Assembly (NCBI RefSeq): GCF_003697915.1
Contig: NZ_RCVN01000005.1
Coordinates: 157,842-221,841, forward strand
Direction: 5' to 3'
DNA: 64,000 bases
Origin: Staphylococcus pseudoxylosus
GTDB lineage: Bacteria > Bacillota > Bacilli > Staphylococcales > Staphylococcaceae
Each line of letters opens with the position of its first letter. Position 1 is the first letter of the stretch. Of this stretch, positions 19,302 to 27,805 are shown in pieces. The notes under the pieces were generated by a model that made no database searches, had not been told where the DNA came from, and worked only from the letters and a program-made list of their open reading frames with translations. The position numbers and the translations under genes were made by a program.

Positions 19302-19335
19302 AAAAAAGACACTTTGGTAACCAAAGTGTCTTTAT
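19302..19335 (-). promoter_or_regulatory. Terminator-like hairpin in the leader of the MFS gene
   Basis: AAAGACACTTTGG, a 3-base loop and CCAAAGTGTCTTT form a near-perfect stem, followed on the minus strand by TTTTTTG. It lies upstream of the MFS start, not after any minus-strand gene, so it would act as an attenuator. The rest of 19336-19771 is A/T-rich intergenic DNA with no other feature I can support. Confidence 0.5.
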
Positions 19336-19771
19336 ATTATTTTGTTAAAATGTATATCAATACAAGAAAGTACTGATAAAGATTTTACTAATAAAAATTG
19401 GTCACTGTCTTTGTATATATTGAATTAAAAAATGATAGACTACTCCCGACAGTACAGGCTTTTCGTGTCTCAAATAATTTTTTAATCTAATAGGTTTTAC
19501 ATATACAGCTACCATGGTTTAGTTGTCCTTTTAATAAAAATTTAATGATTAAATAATACACTCTTCAAATTTAAATAACAACACAATATATGATTAATTT
19601 AGGGAACTATTACATAACTATAATTTACATTTAATGAATGTAATTTTTGAACATCCAAAAAATAAACACAATATAATATTAGGAAAACTACATTATCTCT
19701 TTAATATGTTGTATAATATACAATATGCTATTTTTTATATTAATAAATACCAATGAGGAGTACATTATTTT

Positions 19772-20719
19772 ATGATTAGAATTTTAGTTCCGTGTTTTAA
19801 TGAGGCAAGCGTTATTAAAAAAACATATGCTGAATTAACAGAAATCATGCAACAAGATAGTCGCAACAATAATTATAAATACGAATTGCTTTTTGTGGAT
19901 GATGGAAGCAAGGATAACACTTTAACTATTATTCAACAATTAGCGCAACAAGATCATGCAGTAAAATACATATCACTTTCAAGAAATTTCGGTAAAGAGT
20001 CTGCCATGTATGCAGGATTAAAGGCAAGTGTAGACGCGGAAGCTTTAATTATTTTAGACGGTGATTTACAACACCCGCCAACCTTAATACCACAAATGAT
20101 TCAATACTTTAAGGAAGGCGAAGATCAAATTGTTGCCAAAAGGGATAGAACCGGTGAAAACATAGCACGTAAACGTGTGTCACAACTGTATTATGCAATG
20201 ATTAATAAAATGGTTGATGTCACACTAGAAGATGGCGTTGGTGATTTTGGATTATTAAGCCAGCGAGCAGTGAAAGAAATTGTGAATATGGGTGAGTACA
20301 ATAGATTTTCTAAAGGCTTGTTTGCGTGGATTGGTTTTGAACCGAAAGTCATTGAATATCAAAATGTAACTCGGGTAGAAGGAGAGTCTAAATGGTCATT
20401 TAGCTCATTACTCAATTATGGAATCGATGGTTTGATTTCGTTTAATAATAAGCCATTGCGTGCCATCATTTATTTAGGCCTTTTCATTTGCGGATTGAGT
20501 TTTCTCTATATTTTATTTAACTTTATTTACACATTGAATTACGGTGTGTCTACACCAGGATATTTCACAACAATCTTCTCCGTATTGTTTTTAGGCGGGA
20601 TACAGCTTACATCATTAGGTGTGATTGGAGAGTATATAGGAAGAATTTATTATGAAGTGAAACAGCGTCCACTCTATATTGTTCGTCAATCTAACTTGAA
20701 TGATCAAGAGGTGGAATAA
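19772..20719 (+). CDS. Polyprenyl-phosphate glycosyltransferase, GT2 (GtrB/CsbB-like)
   Basis: A 315-residue membrane-bound enzyme that moves a sugar from a nucleotide sugar to undecaprenyl phosphate. The GT2 domain begins IRILVPCFNEASVIKKTY, has DDGSKDNT and the catalytic-metal LDGDLQHPP, and is followed by two hydrophobic helices (about residues 233-255 and 268-290) and the GtrB-type end GVIGEYIGRIYYEVKQRPLYIV. GAGGAG precedes ATG 19772. The gene for a polytopic DUF6056 protein follows one base later, so the pair probably makes and then transfers a lipid-linked sugar onto a wall or lipoteichoic polymer. Confidence 0.88.
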   Translation: MIRILVPCFNEASVIKKTYAELTEIMQQDSRNNNYKYELLFVDDGSKDNTLTIIQQLAQQDHAVKYISLSRNFGKESAMYAGLKASVDAEALIILDGDLQHPPTLIPQMIQYFKEGEDQIVAKRDRTGENIARKRVSQLYYAMINKMVDVTLEDGVGDFGLLSQRAVKEIVNMGEYNRFSKGLFAWIGFEPKVIEYQNVTRVEGESKWSFSSLLNYGIDGLISFNNKPLRAIIYLGLFICGLSFLYILFNFIYTLNYGVSTPGYFTTIFSVLFLGGIQLTSLGVIGEYIGRIYYEVKQRPLYIVRQSNLNDQEVE

Positions 20720-20720
20720 G

Positions 20721-22208
20721 ATGAAATTATTAAGGATAAATAAGACGTACCTTACAGTAACCGCACTGTTTATTTTTTATATTTTTATGGCTATGCTTAC
20801 GCCATTAACGCATGATGATTGGGATTGGTATAGTCACTATGGTATTCAGATGCTACAAGAACGCTTTATAAATTTGAATGGGCGTTATTTGGGTAATATG
20901 TTAGAAATTATTGCCGTTAGACTTGATTGGTTTAGATGGTTGTCTTATGCGGTTTTTAGTATTTCGATTATATGGATAATTGGACGTTTTGTGAATGAAG
21001 CTAAGATTTTATATTATTATTTGTGTGCATTTATTTTGATGCTTACGATACCAAGTGACATATATAAGCAAACGTATGGTTGGTTTGCTGGATTTTATAA
21101 CTATGTTCCTGCGACGTTCTGCGTGCTGTTTATTATTTGGTATATCTCAACAATACTATTTAAGCAGAAAAATTTAGATCCTATAACTAATATTTTGTTT
21201 TACGGTATCTGTTTTGTAGGACAATTTTTTATGGAAAATACAACGCTATTTAATACGATGATTTTAATTTTAGCAATTGTATTACATGTATTACTTTATA
21301 GAAAGTTAAATCCTAAATTTATATTAGGTTTGGCTATTTCATCACTAGGAACAATTTTGATGTTTATAAATCCCAATTATCGCAAAATATTTTTTGAGGG
21401 TAATAGTTATCAAAAAGTATCTAGTGATACCGGCATTATTGATAAAGTTACAACAACAATAACCACAGTACTACCTGATTGGGTGGTTTTTAACCAAATA
21501 ACGATAATCTTGATGATTATTGGTGTTGCTATTGCACTTTTATTCAGAAACGCTACGTTACTTACACGTCCTAAATGGATGCAAGTATTTGTTATAACGG
21601 GTTTATTGATTTTGCCAATATACTACTTCTTTATTTATGAACAATTTGCGTTACAAAACTTTCATATACTTCTTATTGCTAATTTAGTAAATACATTCGT
21701 TTGTATCTGGTTTTTAAGTGCATTTATTTTAGCAATTCATATAGTCGTTGAGCCGAAAGAAGTTAAATATACGTTATACTTATTGCTGGCTGCTGTTTTG
21801 TTAGTGTGTGCACCTTTGGTGATTGTATCGCCGTTAGGGCCAAGAAATTTTTATACAGTTTCTGCTTTGTTTGTCATAATCTTTTTAATGTTATTTTCAC
21901 AGTTGAATATTACTGGTCAACTTTGGAAACGGATTGTGGGTGTTATAGCAATTGGTAGTGCGACGTTTTATTTAGGGACATTTTCCTATATTAATCAAAA
22001 AAATGAAACACGAATTACACAGTTAAAAGAAGAAATACAAGCACATCCTAAAAAAGAATTTTATACGATGGAAAAATTACCCTTTGAACATTATTTGCAT
22101 CATGCTACACCAACAAGCAAAAGGTATCAGTCATTATTTAACAAATATGAAGGTATACCTAAAGATACAAAAATAAAATATGTGCCCTTTGGTAGTAAAC
22201 ATAAATAG
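20721..22208 (+). CDS. Polytopic membrane protein, DUF6056 / GT-C-like
   Basis: A 495-residue protein with about eleven to thirteen hydrophobic segments. The first extracytoplasmic loop has the acidic motif HDDWDWYSHYG followed by NGRYLGNMLEI, the arrangement seen in DUF6056 and other GT-C-type transferases that use polyprenyl-phosphate sugars. The start is ATG 20721 with AAGAGGTGG; an in-frame ATG at 20700 lies inside the previous gene and has no ribosome site. It is coupled to the GT2 gene and followed by a terminator. No GtrA-like flippase is encoded nearby. The acceptor is unknown. Confidence 0.75.
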   Translation: MKLLRINKTYLTVTALFIFYIFMAMLTPLTHDDWDWYSHYGIQMLQERFINLNGRYLGNMLEIIAVRLDWFRWLSYAVFSISIIWIIGRFVNEAKILYYYLCAFILMLTIPSDIYKQTYGWFAGFYNYVPATFCVLFIIWYISTILFKQKNLDPITNILFYGICFVGQFFMENTTLFNTMILILAIVLHVLLYRKLNPKFILGLAISSLGTILMFINPNYRKIFFEGNSYQKVSSDTGIIDKVTTTITTVLPDWVVFNQITIILMIIGVAIALLFRNATLLTRPKWMQVFVITGLLILPIYYFFIYEQFALQNFHILLIANLVNTFVCIWFLSAFILAIHIVVEPKEVKYTLYLLLAAVLLVCAPLVIVSPLGPRNFYTVSALFVIIFLMLFSQLNITGQLWKRIVGVIAIGSATFYLGTFSYINQKNETRITQLKEEIQAHPKKEFYTMEKLPFEHYLHHATPTSKRYQSLFNKYEGIPKDTKIKYVPFGSKHK

Positions 22209-22253
22209 GGTGTTTGTATGCAACGTCTATAGATAGTAAAAGTAAATATAACA

Positions 22254-22307
22254 AGGGAGTGTACAGAAATCATATTTTGCTAAAATGATTTCTGTACACT
22301 CCTTTTT
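22254..22307 (+). terminator. Terminator of the glycosyltransferase pair
   Basis: GGAGTGTACAGAAATCAT and ATGATTTCTGTACACTCC form an 18-base stem followed by TTTTT. It also lies at the end of the minus-strand small gene. Confidence 0.9.
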
Positions 22308-22383
22308 ACCTAGTTAGTACAACGCTTAGTTATCAAGCTATAAGTCTGATGAGAGATATAACTTGAGATAAGATAGTCGTATT

Positions 22384-22557
22384 TTATAATTCTTTTTCTA
22401 ATATAATTGCTTTGTAATCATGAATATCTATGCGAGCGAAGATTTCACGTTTTAAGTTTTTAATATGTTCTCGTTTAGCTATGTTACTCATCATGTTATT
22501 AGGTACATGATTTTCCGAATGTTCAAGTTCTGAGAATAATTCGTGCAATGATTTCAT
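22384..22557 (-). CDS. 57-residue protein under SAM-riboswitch control
   Basis: A small charged soluble protein (MKSLHELFSELEHSENHVPNN... ending YKAIILEKEL) with no membrane segment or motif I recognise. ATG 22557 follows AAAGGTGG. The frame extends upstream to a GTG at 22623 but that part lies inside the riboswitch terminator and is not likely translated. It is the only gene between the S-box terminator (22582-22618) and the terminator shared with the glycosyltransferase operon, so it is the sole target of the riboswitch and should be made when S-adenosylmethionine is low. A link to methionine or SAM metabolism is inferred from this control only. Confidence 0.7.
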   Translation of the reverse strand: MKSLHELFSELEHSENHVPNNMMSNIAKREHIKNLKREIFARIDIHDYKAIILEKEL

Positions 22558-22581
22558 AAAATTACCACCTTTTATTTTTTT

Positions 22582-22618
22582 ACAAATAAAATAGCTCTTC
22601 TTAGATAAGAAGAGCTTC
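22582..22618 (-). terminator. SAM-riboswitch terminator (expression platform)
   Basis: On the minus strand AGCTCTTCTTA, a short loop, TAAGAAGAGCT and TATTTTATTT form the terminator. The 3' strand of riboswitch helix P1 (TGAGAAGA) is exactly complementary to TCTTCTTA in the 5' arm, giving the competing antiterminator. Confidence 0.85.
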
Positions 22619-22627
22619 CGCACATCT

Positions 22628-22735
22628 TCTCATCTGTCAGTTCGTAAATTAGAACTGTTGGATTTAGCACATCGCTCGTCTGAGCTGTTGCTGGAGTTTT
22701 ACAGGGCCAAGTCCCTCCACTCACTCTTAATAAGA
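22628..22735 (-). ncRNA. SAM-I (S-box) riboswitch aptamer
   Basis: Read on the minus strand the element has the conserved S-box blocks in order: the P1 5' strand TCTTATT, GTGGAGGGACTTGGCCCTG, AAACTCCAGCAAC, GTGCTAAATCC, a P4 stem (CAGTTC/GAACTG) and the P1 3' strand GATGAGA. It binds S-adenosylmethionine in known family members and then favours the terminator downstream, shutting off the gene. A transcription terminator and an antiterminator are both visible. The downstream gene is unusual for this class. Confidence 0.95.
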
Positions 22736-22855
22736 GAACTATTCTATTTCAAGTTATTGTAACGAATGTTCAGTGAATTAGCAAATAAATATATTGTCGA
22801 AATCTGTTGGTCATGAGATATGCACTTTCAAATATTGAAACAATACACTTCATAA

Positions 22856-24010
22856 TTAATAAAAGATGAGACCAAGCAATAAACCTAAAATTACAATTAA
22901 CCAAGATGGTGTTTTGCAATATGCCAATAATACAAATAATGTAGCAGCAAATGCAAAATCTATATTGCTATTTACTGATGATGTGAATATTGGATTATAA
23001 AAAGCTGCGATTAAAATACCTACTACGCCAGCACTGATAGCTTTTAGCATTGATTTTGCATAGCGATTTGATTGTACGTGCTCCCAAAAAGGTAAAACAC
23101 CAACTAATAATAAAAAGGCTGGTAAGAAAATAGCAATTGTTGCAACGATACCACCTGTAACACCAGACATAACGGTTCCAATATATGCGGCAAATGTAAA
23201 TAATGGTCCTGGAACTGCTTGTGTTAATGCGTAACCTGATAAAAAGTCATTGGCACTAATCATATCAGTCGCTACAAATGATTGTTCTAATAAAGGTAAG
23301 ACAACATGTCCACCGCCGAATACAAGAGCACCGGAACGATAAAAGTTGTCGATCATATTAATCCACGAATTGTGAGTGACAAAATTCAATATAGGTAAGA
23401 TTAATAAAAGACTAAAAAATAGTATAAGGGAGATAGCGCCTACTATTCGTGGAATATTAAATATTTTTATCGAAGACTTCTGTTCATCTGTTTCTTTAAA
23501 AAGCGCTAATCCAACTATAGCCACTACAATCAACGCACCTAATTGTGATAATGGATGAATGACTGTTATAGCTACCACTAAGGTGAACAACGCTAAAATT
23601 TTTGTTTTTAAATCGGGTAATAATTTTTGTCCCATACCTATAATTGCATTTAATACAATTGCAACGGCGACTAATTTTAGGCCGTGTGTCCAACCTAAAT
23701 CGTTGCTATAAGCTAACAGTAAAGTGGCGCAAAGCATGAGTACAATCACTGAGGGGAGCGTAAAGCCAATAAATGAAATGACTCCGCCAATCAACCCTGC
23801 CTTCGTTATACCAATGCCAAATCCAACTTGACTACTAGCAGGCCCAGGTAAAAATTGACATAACGCAACTAGATTGGTGTATTGTTGTTCTGTCAGCCAT
23901 TGCCTCCGTTTTACATATTCATCATAGAAGTAGCCAAGGTGAGCTGTTGGACCACCAAATGAAGTGCAGCCTAACCTCAGGGCTACGAGAAATACTTCAA
24001 GATATTTCAT
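22856..24010 (-). CDS. chrA: Chromate transporter, CHR family (ChrA)
   Basis: A 384-residue inner membrane protein made of two homologous halves. The first has CTSFGGPTAHLGYF and LPGPASSQVG; the second has FGGGHVVLPLLEQ and AVPGPLFTFAAYIG, the paired signatures of long-chain CHR transporters, which expel chromate. The start is ATG 24010 with GGGAGG nine bases upstream; an earlier in-frame codon at 24046 lies inside the padR gene. It follows padR by 19 bases and is probably repressed by it. The native substrate need not be chromate. Confidence 0.9.
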   Translation of the reverse strand: MKYLEVFLVALRLGCTSFGGPTAHLGYFYDEYVKRRQWLTEQQYTNLVALCQFLPGPASSQVGFGIGITKAGLIGGVISFIGFTLPSVIVLMLCATLLLAYSNDLGWTHGLKLVAVAIVLNAIIGMGQKLLPDLKTKILALFTLVVAITVIHPLSQLGALIVVAIVGLALFKETDEQKSSIKIFNIPRIVGAISLILFFSLLLILPILNFVTHNSWINMIDNFYRSGALVFGGGHVVLPLLEQSFVATDMISANDFLSGYALTQAVPGPLFTFAAYIGTVMSGVTGGIVATIAIFLPAFLLLVGVLPFWEHVQSNRYAKSMLKAISAGVVGILIAAFYNPIFTSSVNSNIDFAFAATLFVLLAYCKTPSWLIVILGLLLGLIFY

Positions 24011-24029
24011 AACAAATAACCTCCCAAGT

Positions 24030-24308
24030 TTAAATTTCTCCGACAATCTCTTTTAATTTCTGCTGACTTTTTTCTAACATTTTCTTACCAAATGGCGTGA
24101 TTGTGTAGTTCTTACGTTGTTTACCGGCAACGACCGTTTTTTCACTAACGAGTAATGACTCATCTTCCATTCGATGTAAGAGAGGATATAGTGTTCCAGC
24201 GCTCATTGCATAACCATGTGTTCTTAACTCCTCCATCATCCAGTTGCCATAAATAGGATGTTCACTAGCATGATGCAAAATATGGATATAAATAAAACCG
24301 AGAAACAT
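24030..24308 (-). CDS. PadR-family transcriptional regulator upstream of chrA
   Basis: A small winged-helix repressor: FIYIHILHHASEHPIYGNWMMEELRTHGYAMSAGTLYPLLHRME is the PadR core, followed by the wing (KNYTITPFGKKML). At 92 residues from ATG 24308 it lacks the few residues that normally precede FLGFI in this family, and the only strong ribosome site (AAAGGGG) lies 36 bases further upstream. In-frame codons up to there include no ATG, GTG or TTG, but an ATC at 24330-24332 would give a normal N-terminus (IDSKLERRMFLGF). The true start is unclear. GATATC-centred palindromes nearby are likely its operators. Confidence 0.85.
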   Translation of the reverse strand: MFLGFIYIHILHHASEHPIYGNWMMEELRTHGYAMSAGTLYPLLHRMEDESLLVSEKTVVAGKQRKNYTITPFGKKMLEKSQQKLKEIVGEI

Positions 24309-24328
24309 ACGTCTTTCTAATTTCGAAT

Positions 24329-24386
24329 CGATATCATCCAGCCCCTTTAATTAATAATAACGTTAGCCGATATCGGTTTCGATATC
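24329..24386 (-). promoter_or_regulatory. Cluster of GATATC-centred repeats, likely PadR operators
   Basis: Three elements share CGATATC: 24329-24335, the perfect palindrome CCGATATCGG at 24367-24376, and 24380-24386. They surround the region where the padR-chrA transcript should begin. Autoregulation is inferred from this placement. Confidence 0.5.
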
Positions 24387-24538
24387 ACGGACAATATAGC
24401 ATATATCACTGTACTTTTGACTAGATTTACAGAAAGTTTAAAAACTTATAATAATTGTTACTTTAATATATTTAAATAAATGGAATTAAGAATAATTAAG
24501 ATTATTTACGAATGACAGATAAGTAAGGTACAATTGTG

Positions 24539-24552
24539 TGTAAGCGCTTACT
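24539..24552 (+). promoter_or_regulatory. cre-like site (CcpA) upstream of fadH
   Basis: TGTAAGCGCTTACT matches the cre consensus TGWAANCGNTNWCA except for the last base and is centred 58 bases before the fadH start, so glucose repression is likely. Confidence 0.65.
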
Positions 24553-24602
24553 ATAGTTATTTGACGTGTTGATTTAAATCGTTTATTTAAAGGAGAATGC
24601 AC

Positions 24603-25367
24603 ATGAGAGATAAAGTAATTATTGTGACAGGCGGTAGTAGTGGTATGGGTAAAGCAATGGCAACAAGATTTGCCGAAGAAGGTGCAAACGTGGTAATTAC
24701 TGGTCGTTCATTAGAACGATTAGAAGCGGCCAAAGCTGAAATAGAGAAGTTTGAAGGGCAAGTGTTATGTATAGATATGGATGTGAGAGACCCTGAAAGG
24801 GTTCAATACACAGTAGATAAAACAGTAGCAACATATGGAAAAATTGATGGCTTGGTCAATAATGCGGCAGGTAATTTTCTATGTCCAGCAGAAGACTTAT
24901 CCCTCAACGGTTGGAACTCTGTTATAGATATTGTCCTTAATGGAACTTGGTATTGTACACAAGCTGTAGGTAAAGAATGGATAAAAAATGGTCAACAAGG
25001 GCGCATTATTAATATGGTAGCGACTTATGCCTGGAGAGCTGGTATCGGGGTGGTGCATTCAGCAAGTGCTAAGGCTGGTGTATTATCAATGACAAGAACA
25101 CTAGCGGTAGAGTGGGGTAGTAAATATGGTATTACAGTCAATGCAATTGCGCCAGGACCGATTGATCATACAGGGGGTTCAGGAAAACTTAGTTTATCAG
25201 AAGAAGCTAAGCAACAAACGCTTGATAGTGTTCCGTTAGGTAGAATGGGGCAACCAGAAGAAATAGCTAGTTTAGCTAAGTTCTTATTATCAGAAGAAGC
25301 TAACTATATAAATGGTGCATGTATGACTATGGATGGTGGCCAATGGTTGAATCAAAACCCATTTTAA
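24603..25367 (+). CDS. fadH: 2,4-dienoyl-CoA reductase, SDR family (FadH-like)
   Basis: A 254-residue NADPH-dependent short-chain reductase that would reduce 2,4-dienoyl-CoA during breakdown of unsaturated fatty acids. The cofactor motif TGGSSGMG lies at residues 10-17, NNAAGNF and MVATYAW follow, and the segment HSASAKAGVLSMTRTLAVEWG has Ser where classical SDRs have Tyr, as in B. subtilis FadH (YkuF). The end MDGGQWLNQNPF also matches that family. ATG 24603 is eight bases from AAAGGAG; ATG 24597 is too close. A cre-like site upstream suggests carbon catabolite repression, which suits a fatty-acid gene. Confidence 0.88.
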   Translation: MRDKVIIVTGGSSGMGKAMATRFAEEGANVVITGRSLERLEAAKAEIEKFEGQVLCIDMDVRDPERVQYTVDKTVATYGKIDGLVNNAAGNFLCPAEDLSLNGWNSVIDIVLNGTWYCTQAVGKEWIKNGQQGRIINMVATYAWRAGIGVVHSASAKAGVLSMTRTLAVEWGSKYGITVNAIAPGPIDHTGGSGKLSLSEEAKQQTLDSVPLGRMGQPEEIASLAKFLLSEEANYINGACMTMDGGQWLNQNPF

Positions 25368-25572
25368 TTAAGGCAGGACAAGCATAACTAATGAACATAT
25401 ACCATAAAACTAATGGAGCATATCGTTTGTACAGTTTTTTAATTAGTACAGAAAACTAAAATATAATTTAGTTAACCGATACAATTTTAATTTAACCTCA
25501 TTCAATTGAAATTATTGTCCTTTTCTACTATGATATAGACTTGTGTTAAAAAATTAATAAAAGCTTTAATTT

Positions 25573-25612
25573 ACGAAACTTTTTGGTTCAATAACTAGAA
25601 AGTTTCTTTTTA
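25573..25612 (+). terminator. Distal terminator after fadH
   Basis: GAAACTTT pairs with AAAGTTTC across a 16-base loop and is followed by TTTTTAT. It lies about 200 bases after the stop, in a 330-base gap that otherwise holds only the next gene's promoter region. Confidence 0.6.
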
Positions 25613-25699
25613 TGTCGTCTGATTTTTTATGGAAGAAAATGTTACATTGAGGAATTTATGTGTGTATTTTAAATCATTAAGAAAAGAGGTGTTTGGGGG

Positions 25700-26539
25700 A
25701 TGTTGTATAAAATCCATTTTAAAAATATATGTTTTTGTATTTTAGGTACGTTTCTTATAAGTATAGGTATCAATGCGTTTGTCATTGCTTCAAATTTAGG
25801 GGAAGGTGGCACAGTTGGTATTTCTTTAAACTTGAAATATACATTAGGTTTATCACCGGCGCTCACTTCCTTGATTATAAATATGATATTAATTGTGATA
25901 GGTTGGAAATATTTAAGTAAAACTACCGCAGTTTATACTTTAATCACAGTTATTTCGAGTTCAGCGTTTTTAGGGCTGACTGAATCGTTTAATATGCATT
26001 TGGAATCTGATTTTATCAATACTGTGTTTTCTGGTGTGTTGATCGGAATTGGAAGTGGACTAGTGATCTCTGCACGAAGCACACTAGGTGGTACTTCTGT
26101 TATTGCTAAAATTATAAATAAATATAGCGAGATGAAGACATCACAGGCATTGTTTATTTTAGATTCAATCATTGTATTATCTTTCTTAATTGTACTGCCA
26201 GTCCAAAACGTATTATATACGATTGTTATGCTTTTTATTGTTGAAAAAAGTATGACATTTATTATAGAAGGATTTAATCCGAAAAAAGCGATTACGATTA
26301 TTTCAGATTATAATAAAGATATCAGTTTAGATATTAATAATGAAACAGGTAGAGGTTCCACACTATTAAATGGTGTAGGAGGCTATGAACGTAAAGAAAC
26401 GAATGTACTTTATGTCGTCGTACCGCAAAACCAATTAGCTAGAATTAAAAAAATTGTTAACGCGCATGATGAAAACGCATTTCTAGTTATCCATGATGTA
26501 CGTGACGTCTTAGGTAATGGATTTATGAAACTACAATAA
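25700..26539 (+). CDS. YitT-family membrane protein (DUF161/DUF2179)
   Basis: A 279-residue protein with five to six hydrophobic helices in the first 190 residues (FISIGINAFVIASNLGEGGTVGISLNLKY is the YitT-type first repeat; GLVISARSTLGGTSVIAKI the second) and a soluble C-terminal DUF2179 domain of about 85 residues. The family is widespread in Firmicutes and has no settled function. ATG 25700 follows AGAGGTGTTTGGGGG. It is monocistronic with a terminator. Confidence 0.88.
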   Translation: MLYKIHFKNICFCILGTFLISIGINAFVIASNLGEGGTVGISLNLKYTLGLSPALTSLIINMILIVIGWKYLSKTTAVYTLITVISSSAFLGLTESFNMHLESDFINTVFSGVLIGIGSGLVISARSTLGGTSVIAKIINKYSEMKTSQALFILDSIIVLSFLIVLPVQNVLYTIVMLFIVEKSMTFIIEGFNPKKAITIISDYNKDISLDINNETGRGSTLLNGVGGYERKETNVLYVVVPQNQLARIKKIVNAHDENAFLVIHDVRDVLGNGFMKLQ

Positions 26540-26624
26540 ATTCAGCATTGTAGTAGGAAATCAACTTTTATAAAATGATTGCGTGATTTCAACGAGTTAT
26601 TTACTGCGTATATCATTGATGTTT

Positions 26625-26663
26625 TGAAGATCCGTGGCTTTTGTTGAAGCCTCGGGTCTTTTT
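26625..26663 (+). terminator. Terminator of the YitT gene
   Basis: AAGATCCGTGGCTT, a six-base loop, AAGCCTCGGGTCTT and a T run; one internal mismatch. Confidence 0.8.
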
Positions 26664-26665
26664 AA

Positions 26666-26715
26666 ATTTAAAAATAGCTATAAATGAACCTATTGACATA
26701 GGTCTCTTTATAGCT
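26666..26715 (-). terminator. Terminator of the galactitol operon
   Basis: On the minus strand AGCTATAAAGAGACCTAT and ATAGGTTCATTTATAGCT pair with one small bulge and are followed by ATTTTTAAATTT, 17 bases after the gatD stop. Confidence 0.8.
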
Positions 26716-26731
26716 GAATTTAATATATTAA

Positions 26732-27769
26732 TTATGGATGGAAAATCACCTTATTAAAATGCTGCTTGTTATTTACGATTGCATCAAATGTTGCAGGACC
26801 TTGTGCTAAATCTAGATAATCTGAAATCATAGCATGTACTTTAATTTTCCCAGTAGACATATAATGTAGTGATGCATGCCATTCTTCACCAGGAAATGGC
26901 GCAGATAAGCCATTCCAAGAACCAATCACATTGAGCTCATTACGTAATATCTTTTCAAAATGTTCGCGATTGATTTCAATATCTGAATAAGGTATACCAA
27001 GTAGTAAGACTTCTCCGCCTTTAGACGGTAATGTTAAGACTTGCCCTATCGTATATGGTGATCCGGCAGATTCAACGGCTACATCTATGTTATACGGGAG
27101 GTTTTTAATAACTTCATTTAGACTTTTCTCTTTAGAATTAATTGTATCATCAACACCAAGTGTTTTAGCAATCTCTAGTTTGTTGGGGTCTATATCTATA
27201 GCAATAGTCTTAGCAGCACCAAATATTTTAGCCCATTGTAAGGCTAGTAATCCAATACTTCCGCAACCGATGACAGCCACAGTTGCACCAGGTTTCATAG
27301 TGGTTCTATAAAACCCATGTGCTACCACTGCAGATGGTTCAACCATAGCGGCCGTATCAAAATCTACATTATTAGGTAACTTTAAGACGTTATGAGCTGG
27401 GAGTTTAACGTATTCTGCAAAACATCCTGGTTCATAAGAACCTATGACATATAAATTTTCACATCTAGAATACGCACCTTTTTCACATTGTTCACAGTTG
27501 TGGCATACAATCGCAGGGCAGCCTGTCACGGCATCACCAACAGATAAATGTTTTACATCATGCCCTATACTATGAACAGTACCTGAGAACTCGTGGCCAA
27601 ATGGTGTACCTGCTCGGTAAGGTCCTAATTTTTTATAACGTGAATTGTCGGAACCACAAATTCCTGTTGCTACTACTTTGATAATAACATCATTGCTGTT
27701 GTCAATTTCAGGTGGTGTTGTTTCTTCATATCTTAAATCTTCAATGCCATATAAGTTTAAAGCTTTCAA
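26732..27769 (-). CDS. gatD: Galactitol-1-phosphate 5-dehydrogenase-like zinc dehydrogenase
   Basis: A 345-residue medium-chain zinc dehydrogenase that in this context would oxidise galactitol 1-phosphate to tagatose 6-phosphate with NAD. Catalytic-zinc ligands are in GICGSD and GHEFSG, the structural zinc knot is CHNCEQCEKGAYSRC, and the Rossmann loop is VIGCGSIGLLALQ. The start is TTG 27769 after AGAGGTGACAACA; no ATG is near. It is the last gene of the operon whose IIC, IIB and IIA are galactitol-type. The downstream tagatose pathway is not in the window. Confidence 0.82.
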   Translation of the reverse strand: MKALNLYGIEDLRYEETTPPEIDNSNDVIIKVVATGICGSDNSRYKKLGPYRAGTPFGHEFSGTVHSIGHDVKHLSVGDAVTGCPAIVCHNCEQCEKGAYSRCENLYVIGSYEPGCFAEYVKLPAHNVLKLPNNVDFDTAAMVEPSAVVAHGFYRTTMKPGATVAVIGCGSIGLLALQWAKIFGAAKTIAIDIDPNKLEIAKTLGVDDTINSKEKSLNEVIKNLPYNIDVAVESAGSPYTIGQVLTLPSKGGEVLLLGIPYSDIEINREHFEKILRNELNVIGSWNGLSAPFPGEEWHASLHYMSTGKIKVHAMISDYLDLAQGPATFDAIVNNKQHFNKVIFHP

Positions 27770-27805
27770 ATGTTGTCACCTCTTAACTTGTAAATATGAA
27801 ATGAA

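Noticed and set aside
22558..22623. N-terminal extension of the 57-residue protein from GTG 22623
   Set aside because: These codons lie in the riboswitch terminator hairpin; the good ribosome site is before ATG 22557.
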